Shown here piece by piece: positions 26,451 to 34,205 of a stretch of 64,000 nucleotides of DNA. The position numbers and the translations under genes were made by a program. The stretch covers positions 310,001 through 374,000 of the forward strand of contig DAIQOK010000001.1 in the NCBI GenBank assembly GCA_036787895.1. The letters run 5' to 3'. Positions within the stretch are counted from its first letter, which is position 1, and each line of letters begins with the position of its first letter. The notes under the pieces were generated by a model. That model saw nothing but the letters and a program-made list of their open reading frames with translations. It searched no databases and had not been told where the DNA came from. Source of the DNA: UBA7662 sp036787895 (lineage in GTDB: Bacteria > Bacteroidota > Bacteroidia > UBA7662).

Positions 26451-28360
26451 TTCAGGTGCTAAAAATCCGTTGTTTCTTCTTTTTAATCGTCTTTGGCTTT
26501 CTCTTAGGGACTACATATGAGTTAAAAGCACAGTACAAAGCTCCTGCAAAAGCTCAAAACGCCTACAATGAAGCCTTACGTGAAATAAACAAAGGGGAAT
26601 ACGAGCAGGCTATTAAATCTTTAAAAAAACTTATCAAAAAATTCCCGGAATACGATAAGGCAATTCTAACCTTATCTGATTTATTGCTATACCAAAAAAA
26701 ACAGGAGGAGGCTTATGATTATTACAAGCTCTTAACCGAAACTGCACCTTCATTTTCATATAAGCCTTGGTTTGCTTTGGGTAAACGAGCGCTAGAATCG
26801 GCAGATTACGAAAAAGGTAGCTATTACTTCGGTCAACTACTCAGCCTGACTCAAGCGCCCAAAAACATCGGTTTAGACGCTGAACTTTACCTGTCTCAAT
26901 GCAATTTTGCCATTTTAGCGCGCAAGCAACCGGTCGACTACAATCCGTTTAATATGGGTGACAGCATCAATAGCGAAGTTGATGAGTATTTACCAAGTCT
27001 AACGGCAGATGACGAAACACTGATTTTCACCCGAAGAACACCTCAAAGTGAAGATTTTTATGTAAGCTACAGAATCGATAGCCAGTGGACTTTGGCTGAA
27101 CCCATGCCTAAACCATTGAATTCTGTCCAAAATGAGGGGGCACATTGTCTTACAGCTGACGGCAATACCATGTTTTTTACTGCTTGTTATCGCAATGACA
27201 CTTATGGTGGTTGTGATCTTTATTACAGCAAAAAAACCGTATTTGGCTGGGACCGCCCGGTTAATCTCGGAGCTACCATCAATACAGAGCACTGGGAGAG
27301 TCAACCAACTATTTCTTATGACGGTAAAACCTTATATTTTATCTCTAACCGACCAAGTGGCTACGGTGGTAGTGATATTTGGTTCTCCAAACTTCAGGCT
27401 GATAGCAGTTGGGGCGCACCTGAAAACCTAGGGCCAGTAGTCAATTCACGTAAGGACGATATCTCCCCTTATATCCATCCAGATGATCAAACCTTATATT
27501 TTGCCTCTGAAGGACTGCCGGGAATGGGCAAACTTGACATTTATTTCAGTAAACGTGGCCGGGATGGTCAGTGGGAAACACCTGTAAATTTGGGTTATCC
27601 CATCAATACTGAAAAGGACGAAAGTAGTTTGTTCGTTAATTTATCCGGCCGCATCGCTATGTTCTCATCTCAAGCCAGAGACAGTAAAGGTGCCAACGAT
27701 ATCTATTATTTCGAGCTACCTGAAACACTTCGCCCGGAGAAGGTTATTTATGTGAAAGGCGAAGTCAGAGACAAATTTGATAAACGGCCACTTAACAGCT
27801 TGGTAGATGTGGTTGATTTGAACACCGGTAATGTTGTTCATAGTGCTGAAACCTTCGTAACAGATGGCAAATTTCTGATAAGTTTGCCTGCCGGCAAAAG
27901 TTTTGCCTTTAATGTGAGTCGTCCTGGCTATTTACTCTATTCCGAAAACTTTACAGTCGACACTGCTCAATCTGCCTCTACTGTCTACAATATCGCACTT
28001 GAAAAAATTCAGTTGGGTAGTGAAGTTGTTCTGAAAAACATTTTTTATCAAACCAATGCCTTTACATTGGAAGAAAGATCAACAACTGAATTGGAAAAAC
28101 TCAGCCGTTTCCTGCAAAAAAATCCAACTATGGTCGTTGAGATTCAAGGACATACCGACAATGTAGGAAGCAGAAGTTACAATAAGGAGCTGAGTCATAA
28201 CCGTGCAAAAACAGTTTATGAAGCCCTACTTTTGCAGGGTGTGCAAGCTAGACAATTGGTTTTCCAAGGCTACGGAGATAGCCAGCCCGTGGCCGATAAT
28301 TCAACGGAAGCCGGAAGAGCCACCAATCGCCGCACCCAATTTAAGGTGCTGAAGCTCTGA
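26447..28360 (+). CDS. OmpA-family protein with TPR, PD40 propeller and CRD domains (PorE-like)
   Basis: About 637 residues. After a signal peptide ending in LKAQ come TPR-like helices (residues about 30-150), then a PD40/WD40-type propeller with repeats such as SLTADDETLIFTRR, TISYDGKTLYFISNRPSGYGG and YIHPDDQTLYFASEG. A carboxypeptidase-regulatory-like domain (VKGEVRDKFDKRPLNSLV) precedes a C-terminal OmpA domain with IQGHTDNVGSRSYNKELS and NRAKTV that should bind peptidoglycan. This domain order is that of PorE of the T9SS, although other Bacteroidota OmpA proteins share it. No ATG fits the start; I chose the TTG at 26447 overlapping the queE stop, with GTG 26456 as alternative. Confidence 0.85.
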   Translation: MIQVLKIRCFFFLIVFGFLLGTTYELKAQYKAPAKAQNAYNEALREINKGEYEQAIKSLKKLIKKFPEYDKAILTLSDLLLYQKKQEEAYDYYKLLTETAPSFSYKPWFALGKRALESADYEKGSYYFGQLLSLTQAPKNIGLDAELYLSQCNFAILARKQPVDYNPFNMGDSINSEVDEYLPSLTADDETLIFTRRTPQSEDFYVSYRIDSQWTLAEPMPKPLNSVQNEGAHCLTADGNTMFFTACYRNDTYGGCDLYYSKKTVFGWDRPVNLGATINTEHWESQPTISYDGKTLYFISNRPSGYGGSDIWFSKLQADSSWGAPENLGPVVNSRKDDISPYIHPDDQTLYFASEGLPGMGKLDIYFSKRGRDGQWETPVNLGYPINTEKDESSLFVNLSGRIAMFSSQARDSKGANDIYYFELPETLRPEKVIYVKGEVRDKFDKRPLNSLVDVVDLNTGNVVHSAETFVTDGKFLISLPAGKSFAFNVSRPGYLLYSENFTVDTAQSASTVYNIALEKIQLGSEVVLKNIFYQTNAFTLEERSTTELEKLSRFLQKNPTMVVEIQGHTDNVGSRSYNKELSHNRAKTVYEALLLQGVQARQLVFQGYGDSQPVADNSTEAGRATNRRTQFKVLKL

Positions 28361-28362
28361 TT

Positions 28363-29181
28363 TTAGCTTGGTTTTACCACCTGCCGGATACGAACCAATT
28401 GATCCAAAAGCGCTTCCAGCTTATCCAATTTCAACATATTTGCACCATCGCTCAATGCGTTGGCTGGATCAGGATGCGTTTCTAAAAACAACCCATCCGC
28501 ACCTGTGGCAATGGCTGCTTTGGCTATAGTCGCTATCAACTCCGGTTTACCTCCAGTAACTCCCGATGGTTGGTTGGGCTGTTGTAAACTGTGTGTAATA
28601 TCCATGACAACAGGTAATCCGGTCTTTTGCATTTCAGGTATCCCCCTAAAGTCAACCACAATATCACCATAACCAAACATGGTGCCCCTGTCCGTTAGCA
28701 TCACATACGGATTACCTGCTTCGAGTACCTTATTGGCTGCGTGTCGCATGGCATCCGGCGCCAAAAACTGTCCTTTTTTAATATTCACCCAGCGGTTCGT
28801 TGCTGCGGCTGCAAGTAAAATATCGGTCTGGCGACATAAAAATGCCGGTATTTGCAGTATATCCACATATTCTGCTGCCATTTCTGCTTCGTTTGCGGCA
28901 TGAATATCCGTCACCACCGGAATATTGAATGTTTTACTGACCTTACCCAGCATTTTTAGGGCTGATTCATCACCAATGCCTGTAAACGAATCGTTACGTG
29001 AACGGTTTGCCTTGCGGTAAGATGCCTTAAACACATAGGGTATCTGATACTTTTCGCTAAGTAATTTTACTTTTTCAGCTACCTCCATGACCAGTTTTTC
29101 GGATTCCACTACACAAGGACCAGCCAAAAGAAAAAAATTGTCAAGCGGATTTTGGTCGTACAGTAAAGGGAGCTTTTTCAT
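28363..29181 (-). CDS. kdsA: 3-deoxy-8-phosphooctulonate synthase KdsA
   Basis: A 272-residue enzyme that condenses arabinose 5-phosphate with phosphoenolpyruvate for the lipopolysaccharide inner core. Family blocks are FFLLAGPCVVESE, VFKASYRKANRS, PVVTDIHAANEAEMAAEYVDILQIPAFLCRQTDLL-like segment, WVNIKKGQFLAP and DITHSLQQPN. Length is normal. A perfect -7 box (TAGCTTTG) ends 4 nt before the ATG. It converges on the OmpA-family gene with a 2-nt gap. Confidence 0.97.
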   Translation of the reverse strand: MKKLPLLYDQNPLDNFFLLAGPCVVESEKLVMEVAEKVKLLSEKYQIPYVFKASYRKANRSRNDSFTGIGDESALKMLGKVSKTFNIPVVTDIHAANEAEMAAEYVDILQIPAFLCRQTDILLAAAATNRWVNIKKGQFLAPDAMRHAANKVLEAGNPYVMLTDRGTMFGYGDIVVDFRGIPEMQKTGLPVVMDITHSLQQPNQPSGVTGGKPELIATIAKAAIATGADGLFLETHPDPANALSDGANMLKLDKLEALLDQLVRIRQVVKPS

Positions 29182-29185
29182 GCTG

Positions 29186-29193
29186 CAAAGCTA
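29186..29193 (-). promoter_or_regulatory. -7 promoter box of kdsA
   Basis: The minus strand reads TAGCTTTG, an exact TANNTTTG match, with 4 nt between it and the kdsA ATG. Confidence 0.6.
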
Positions 29194-29222
29194 GGTAAAA
29201 GCTCCCATAGCGAAGATGCTGC

Positions 29223-30005
29223 TCAGGCGAAATTGTCGGGTGGGTTTTTAGCATTATTTCTGAACATGGATGCCCGGATGCCGAAACGTTCGTGGAAGCG
29301 TACACTGAAATAAGAAACGCTCCTGAATCCGGTGAGCGATGCCACTTCGGAAACATTGCCTTTTTTATCCTTCAAAAGTTGTTTGGCCACTTGCAAGCGA
29401 TATTCCCTGATGTACTGTTTCGGTGACAAACCTACTAAACGCCTTAATCGCCTGTCGAGCTGAGATGTGGAGGTTGCCCCGACAAATGCCAACTGGTGTA
29501 CGTTCAAAGCTACATTACTCAAATTAGCTTTGATGTAAGTGTTGATTTTTTGCAAAAAATGTTCATCCTCTGAAGGCAAATCATAAAAATGTTCAGGCAT
29601 TAATACCCTGCGGCTGCTGTAATCGTCCCAAGCCGCCCGGTTACGCAACACCCCTCTGACCAACGCACTCAGAAATTCGGGATGCTCGTCCAATTCTATT
29701 AAACCATCTGCGCCATAGTTCATTGCGAGTAAACGGTCGCTCAGGTTGGCTTTATTCATAACCACCAGAGTAGGAATATGCCGGATGGCTTTGGTACTTT
29801 TCATTTGTTCTAAAAGAAGCAGCCCCTGACTATAGGGAGGTTCATGCACACACAAGACCATATCAGGCATTTGAGATTTCATTTCGGCAAGCAGGTTCTC
29901 CGGCTTTTGAAATGGAAGAAGTTTGTAGCCTTTGTCCAGACGACTACCGATCTGCTTCTGGTTGATACCTTGACCCTCCAGTAAGAAAAGCTGATTAGAT
30001 TTCAT
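29223..30005 (-). CDS. AraC-family regulator with degenerate receiver domain
   Basis: A 260-residue DNA-binding protein. Residues about 145-252 form an AraC-type double helix-turn-helix (LDRRLRRLVGLSPKQYIREYRL, VSEVASLTGFRSVSYFSVRFHERFG). Residues 1-120 have the spacing and hydrophobic strands of a response-regulator receiver, but the acidic pair is LEG (residues 9-11), the phospho-acceptor position falls at Val53/His54 (MVLCVHEPP), and the conserved Lys is lost (GADGLIELD). It therefore cannot be controlled by Asp phosphorylation and may respond to a ligand or partner. A purine-rich RBS-like AAAGGAAAAA precedes the ATG. It is divergent from adenine deaminase across four phased repeats. Confidence 0.85.
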   Translation of the reverse strand: MKSNQLFLLEGQGINQKQIGSRLDKGYKLLPFQKPENLLAEMKSQMPDMVLCVHEPPYSQGLLLLEQMKSTKAIRHIPTLVVMNKANLSDRLLAMNYGADGLIELDEHPEFLSALVRGVLRNRAAWDDYSSRRVLMPEHFYDLPSEDEHFLQKINTYIKANLSNVALNVHQLAFVGATSTSQLDRRLRRLVGLSPKQYIREYRLQVAKQLLKDKKGNVSEVASLTGFRSVSYFSVRFHERFGIRASMFRNNAKNPPDNFA

Positions 30006-30082
30006 GGCTTTTTCCTTTTATCTGATTTTGAAAGCTTGGGGCAATTTAGGACGACTTATAGGCAGCAACTGCATCTTACCAC

Positions 30083-30130
30083 TTTACAAATTGCTATACA
30101 AAGCACTATACAGATCAATATACAAGCGCC
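30083..30130. repeat. Four 12-bp phased TATACA-type direct repeats
   Basis: TTTACA at 30083 and TATACA at 30095, 30107 and 30119 recur at exactly 12-bp steps; the six bases after each are less alike. They lie in the 178-bp divergent spacer between the AraC-type regulator and adenine deaminase. Direct repeats at about one helix turn suggest cooperative binding of a regulator on one DNA face. They are too short and too divergent for a CRISPR array. Confidence 0.6.
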
Positions 30131-30183
30131 AAAAAATGCTGTTATAAATTCAAAAAAGCACTATTTTGGAGGAAATAGTTCGC

Positions 30184-31812
30184 ATGCAAATCACTGGACA
30201 TCTCATTGATCTTCACCGGAATGCTACTTACGGCGCCAATCTCAGCATGAGCAACGGCTTCATCACCGATATACAAACTGCCGAAATTCCCAGCGATGCG
30301 CCTTATATACTGCCGGGTTTCATTGATGCTCATGTACATATCGAAAGTAGCCTGCTTGTCCCATCGGAGTTCGCTCGTTTGGCCGTGAGGCACGGCACGG
30401 TGGCTACCGTTTCCGACCCACATGAAATAGCGAATGTACTTGGTGAAGCCGGCGTATTATATATGCTTGATAATGCCAAAACAGTTCCATTCAAATTTTT
30501 CTTTGGTGCGCCATCCTGCGTACCAGCAACAGCTTTTGAAACAGCAGGCGCCATAATCGACGCCGAGACCGTAAACCGCCTTCTCCAGCGACCGGATATA
30601 TGGTACCTCAGTGAAATGATGAATTACCCGGGTGTTATTTATGACGACCCCGAGGTAATGGCCAAGATTTATTTTGCGCATGCAGCCGGGAAACCGGTAG
30701 ATGGCCATGTGCCTGGTGTTAGAGGGGCTGATCTGATCAAATACCAGGCAGCTGGCATAAGCACCGATCATGAATGTTTTAGTCTGGATGAGGCCCGAGA
30801 TAAGGCAGCCTTAGGCATGAAAATTCTGATCAGAGAAGGTTCAGCAGCAAAAAATTTTGATGCACTTCATCCCCTTTTTCTGGAATATCCGGAACTGTTG
30901 ATGTTTTGTAGCGACGATAAACATCCCGATGATTTGCTTGTCGGCCATATCGACCAATTGGTAAAAAGAGCAATCAAGCTGGGTTATAATCAATACGATG
31001 TACTCCGAGCAGCCTGTTTACATCCCATTCAACATTATAAACTGCCGGTTGGTCAACTGCGTATTGGCGATCCTGCAGATTTCATACTCATTGATCATCC
31101 AGATAAATTCAATATTCAATCAACTTATATTCAAGGTAAGCTTGTAGCTGAAAATGGTAAAACCTTATTCTCTACAAAAAAGGCGGAGGAACCAAATCAT
31201 TTTCATCCGTACCGTATCCATGAAAATGATCTTCAAGTAGCGGCAAGTGGAAAAAATATTCGGGTTATCCAGGCTATGGAAGGGCAATTGATAACCCACG
31301 AACTGGAACTGGATGCATGTTTAAAAGCTGGTAAGGCAATTGCTGATCCCTCCCGAGATCTCCTTAAACTTGTAGTGGTCAACCGCTATCAAAAAAAACC
31401 GCCGGCTATTGCCTTTATTCAGGGTTTTGGGTTAAAACATGGGGCCTTTGCAAGTACTGTAGCCCATGATTCCCACAATATTGTAGCTGTTGGCACAGAT
31501 GAAGCTGCTTTGGCTGCGGCTATTCATACTTTAATGGAGAGCCAAGGTGGTATATGTTGCGTAGGTAAGGAGGGCATTTCAGCTTTACCATTAAGCGTAG
31601 CCGGACTTATGAGTAGCGGTTCAGGCGAAGAGGTAGCTGCAGCCTACCAGGCTATTGATGCTGAGGTGAAAAAGCTGGGGAGCACGTTGAAAGCACCCTT
31701 TATGACCTTGTCTTTTATGGCCTTGCTGGTAATTCCACAATTAAAATTAAGTGACCTCGGCTTGTTTGATGGTCGTACTTTTACATTTACCAAACTTTTT
31801 AAAGACACGTGA
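30184..31812 (+). CDS. ade: Adenine deaminase
   Basis: A 542-residue amidohydrolase converting adenine to hypoxanthine. Metal-binding and active-site blocks are PGFIDAHVHIESS, VSDPHEIANVLG, DGHVPGVRG, STDHECFS and FCSDDKHPDDL. The C-terminal domain (LKHGAFASTVAHDSHNIVAVG, LPLSVAGLMS) is specific to Ade as opposed to other amidohydrolases. The ATG at 30184 is chosen because a rare clear Shine-Dalgarno GGAGG lies at 30168-30172; the frame would otherwise extend to a TTG inside it. Its stop overlaps the next GTG (GTGA). Confidence 0.95.
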   Translation: MQITGHLIDLHRNATYGANLSMSNGFITDIQTAEIPSDAPYILPGFIDAHVHIESSLLVPSEFARLAVRHGTVATVSDPHEIANVLGEAGVLYMLDNAKTVPFKFFFGAPSCVPATAFETAGAIIDAETVNRLLQRPDIWYLSEMMNYPGVIYDDPEVMAKIYFAHAAGKPVDGHVPGVRGADLIKYQAAGISTDHECFSLDEARDKAALGMKILIREGSAAKNFDALHPLFLEYPELLMFCSDDKHPDDLLVGHIDQLVKRAIKLGYNQYDVLRAACLHPIQHYKLPVGQLRIGDPADFILIDHPDKFNIQSTYIQGKLVAENGKTLFSTKKAEEPNHFHPYRIHENDLQVAASGKNIRVIQAMEGQLITHELELDACLKAGKAIADPSRDLLKLVVVNRYQKKPPAIAFIQGFGLKHGAFASTVAHDSHNIVAVGTDEAALAAAIHTLMESQGGICCVGKEGISALPLSVAGLMSSGSGEEVAAAYQAIDAEVKKLGSTLKAPFMTLSFMALLVIPQLKLSDLGLFDGRTFTFTKLFKDT

Positions 31813-32498
31813 AACTTCTCTTATTGCATGGTGCATTGGGTGCATCTGTTGATTTTGATGGACTCATACCGCATTTTCCGGCACATTGGGAAATTCATCG
31901 GTTAGATTTTGTAAACCATGGCAACGGACCATTCACCGATGACCCATTGAGTATCGCGGCTTTTGGCGGCCAGGTTTCGGAATACATCGATATTCATAAT
32001 TTAAACGACGTCCATATTTTTGGTTATAGTATGGGTGGCTATGTAGCCTGTTGGTTAGCGAGGCGTGAATCAGAGCGAATAAAAGCCATCTATACCCTTG
32101 GCACCAAATTTATCTGGAGCCCGGAGAGTGCGACTGCAGAGACCACCAAACTGGATCCCCGTATCATTTTAAGCAAAGTACCTGAATTTGCCGAGGCTCT
32201 AAATAACAAACACCTTACAGTAAATTGGCAACTTTTGCTCAGTCAAACTGCCAATTTAATGACAGGATTAGGCGCTCATCCTGCCTTGCAGTTGGAGGAT
32301 TATAGCCAAATTAGACTTCCTGTTGTGGTCGCACGAGGTGAATTTGATAAAATGGTCCCCGAAATAGAACAACAGCAGGTGGTTGATGCCTTAGCCAATG
32401 GCATGGCAGAAACCCTCGCCCAAACGGCTCACCCCTTACAACAAGTTAATCCTGTTTTATTGGTTGAAAGATTGAAAGCCTTTTTTGAAGCCAACTAA
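31809..32498 (+). CDS. Alpha/beta hydrolase
   Basis: A 229-residue alpha/beta-fold hydrolase. The oxyanion segment LLLHGALG opens the protein, the nucleophile elbow is GYSMGG with Ser74, the acid is in ARGEFDKMVP, and a His lies in QTAHPLQQ near the C-terminus. There is no signal peptide. It starts with GTG overlapping the adenine deaminase stop by 4 nt, so the two are coupled, but a shared pathway is not evident. The substrate is unknown; the MenH-like small-hydrolase group is one possibility. Confidence 0.85.
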   Translation: MKLLLLHGALGASVDFDGLIPHFPAHWEIHRLDFVNHGNGPFTDDPLSIAAFGGQVSEYIDIHNLNDVHIFGYSMGGYVACWLARRESERIKAIYTLGTKFIWSPESATAETTKLDPRIILSKVPEFAEALNNKHLTVNWQLLLSQTANLMTGLGAHPALQLEDYSQIRLPVVVARGEFDKMVPEIEQQQVVDALANGMAETLAQTAHPLQQVNPVLLVERLKAFFEAN

Positions 32499-32533
32499 AT
32501 CAAACTTACCTCCTTAGAACGAAACAGAAATTT

Positions 32534-32541
32534 TATCTTTG
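32534..32541 (+). promoter_or_regulatory. -7 promoter box of the small lipoprotein gene
   Basis: TATCTTTG, an exact TANNTTTG match, lies 23 nt before the ATG at 32565. Confidence 0.5.
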
Positions 32542-32564
32542 AATCAAACCATAAATTGTACACC

Positions 32565-32912
32565 ATGAAAATGACCTGGATTAAATCAGTATTATTAATT
32601 GTTGCAGTTACCTCATTGGTGGCTTGTAGCAATGAAAACACCGAAAAAAGTAGTGTTCCTGAAGAAAGCACAGCAGAGAGTACAGAGGTAGCTGTCGAAG
32701 AACCTGCTACAACCGGGGAAAATGTTGAAGCCACTCAACCAACTGAAAAAGCACCCGTTAAAGCTGTGATCAGCAACGAACCTAAAGCGGCTACGAAGGC
32801 AACAAAAACGGAAGAAAATGTTGCTCCTAAAAAATCTGCCGCTAAAACCCTTACTGCACCTGCCGACGAAGAGGCACCGGCAACAACTACAGAACGTCGC
32901 GCTAGCGAATAA
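32565..32912 (+). CDS. Small low-complexity lipoprotein
   Basis: A 115-residue protein with a signal peptide and lipobox-like LVAC (Cys21), followed by a disordered tail made mostly of Glu, Thr, Ala, Lys, Pro and Val (EKSSVPEESTAESTEVAVEE). There is no globular domain and no cysteine after the lipobox. It has its own promoter box. The ATG at 32565 is preferred to a TTG three codons upstream. Its 3' end overlaps the convergent hutI gene by 11 nt. Function unknown; a spacer-like surface lipoprotein is conceivable. Confidence 0.7.
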   Translation: MKMTWIKSVLLIVAVTSLVACSNENTEKSSVPEESTAESTEVAVEEPATTGENVEATQPTEKAPVKAVISNEPKAATKATKTEENVAPKKSAAKTLTAPADEEAPATTTERRASE

Positions 32913-34140
32913 TTTTTCCGGCAATGATCACGTGCTGAATGTGATCTGTACCAAATGCATAGGGTAAATACGCCCAGGAAGGCAAACGTTTCGTAATGAT
33001 GACGTTTGCCTTCTTTTTTGGGGTGATGGTTCCTAAACTTGCTTCGAGTTGCATGGCTCTTGCTGCATTAAGTGTGGCTGCATTTAAGGCTTCTTCAGGC
33101 AATAAACGCTGCTGAATACAGGCCAAAGACAATAAAAATGGTACTTTTCCCGCCGGTGAACTGCCCGGATTATAATCGCTGCCAAGAGCAACAGGCAAAC
33201 CATTGTCGATCATTCGGCGTGCCGGTGCATAGGGAATTCTCAGGTAGAACGAACAGGAAGGTAATACAGTAGGCATAGTCTCGCTACCTCTTAAGGCGTC
33301 GAAATCGGCATCATCCATAACTTCTAAATGATCTACTGATACAGCCCCTCCTTTTACGGCAGCGGCAATTCCGCCTAAAGCGGTAAATTGATTAACATGC
33401 AGTTTGGCAGGCAATCCGTATTTGCGACCAGCAGCCATTATCTCCTCCATTTCGGCAACTGTAAAGTAGTTCTGCTCACAGAAAACGTCTACAAAATCGG
33501 CTAATCCCTCTGCCGCAGCCTCCGGGATCAATCTGTCAGTCAGCAGTTTGAGCCAAGCTGCCCGGTCGGTTTTATACGCCAGCGGAAGTGCGTGAGCACC
33601 CAACAAAGTAGCTTTAATGGTGGCCGGATAATTCGATTTCAAACGTTGAATCACACGTAACATCTTCAATTCATCAGCATAGGTCAGGCCGTAGCCGCTT
33701 TTGATTTCGATTGCACCTGTCCCCGACTGCATTACTTCTTCCAAACGACAAGCGGCTTGTTCATAGAGCGCTTCTTCAGAAGTTTGCTGCAATCTGGCTG
33801 CCGAATTGAGTATGCCGCCACCCCTGGCTGCAATTTCTTCATAGCTTAATCCATTGATTTTATCAACGAACTCCAATTCCCGACTACCTGCAAATACAAT
33901 GTGACTATGCGGATCACAAAATGCGGGAAAGACATAACCACCGGCTGCATCTATCACTTGGTCGGCGCGTTCAGGTGCTTTATCCATAGGGCCATATGCC
34001 ACTATTTGGTCGGCTTCCAGAAGTAAATAGGCGTTTTCAATTTCAGGCCAATGCGCCATGGCTTCGCCCGCTAAATAGGCAGGCGGAGAATCGTAAACCT
34101 GGCCTAAACGACCAATATTTGTTAGGAGAAGTGAGGACAT
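32902..34140 (-). CDS. hutI: Imidazolonepropionase
   Basis: A 412-residue amidohydrolase of histidine degradation that opens imidazolonepropionate to formiminoglutamate. Metal-binding blocks are AFCDPHSHIVFAGSRELEF, GAIEIKSGYGLTYADELKML, LLGAHALP, KLHVNQFTALGG, VDHLEVMDD and LGSDYNPGSS. The other hut genes are not in the window, so the pathway must be completed elsewhere. It is downstream of icd on the same strand but separated by a terminator hairpin. Confidence 0.95.
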   Translation of the reverse strand: MSSLLLTNIGRLGQVYDSPPAYLAGEAMAHWPEIENAYLLLEADQIVAYGPMDKAPERADQVIDAAGGYVFPAFCDPHSHIVFAGSRELEFVDKINGLSYEEIAARGGGILNSAARLQQTSEEALYEQAACRLEEVMQSGTGAIEIKSGYGLTYADELKMLRVIQRLKSNYPATIKATLLGAHALPLAYKTDRAAWLKLLTDRLIPEAAAEGLADFVDVFCEQNYFTVAEMEEIMAAGRKYGLPAKLHVNQFTALGGIAAAVKGGAVSVDHLEVMDDADFDALRGSETMPTVLPSCSFYLRIPYAPARRMIDNGLPVALGSDYNPGSSPAGKVPFLLSLACIQQRLLPEEALNAATLNAARAMQLEASLGTITPKKKANVIITKRLPSWAYLPYAFGTDHIQHVIIAGKIIR

Positions 34141-34153
34141 GGTCTTAAAAAGA

Positions 34154-34184
34154 TACGAGGAGCTGAATTACTCAACTCCTCGTA
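34154..34184 (-). terminator. Intrinsic terminator of icd
   Basis: A 13-pair stem with one mismatch (34154-34166 with 34172-34184), followed on the minus strand by ATCTTTTTAA. It lies just past the icd stop and ahead of hutI. Confidence 0.75.
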
Positions 34185-34205
34185 CGAAAGTAACAAAAAA
34201 CTGAT

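Noticed and set aside
30083..30130. CRISPR array or replication iterons
   Set aside because: Only six bases are conserved per 12-bp unit and there are no spacers, cas genes, dnaA or rep gene nearby.
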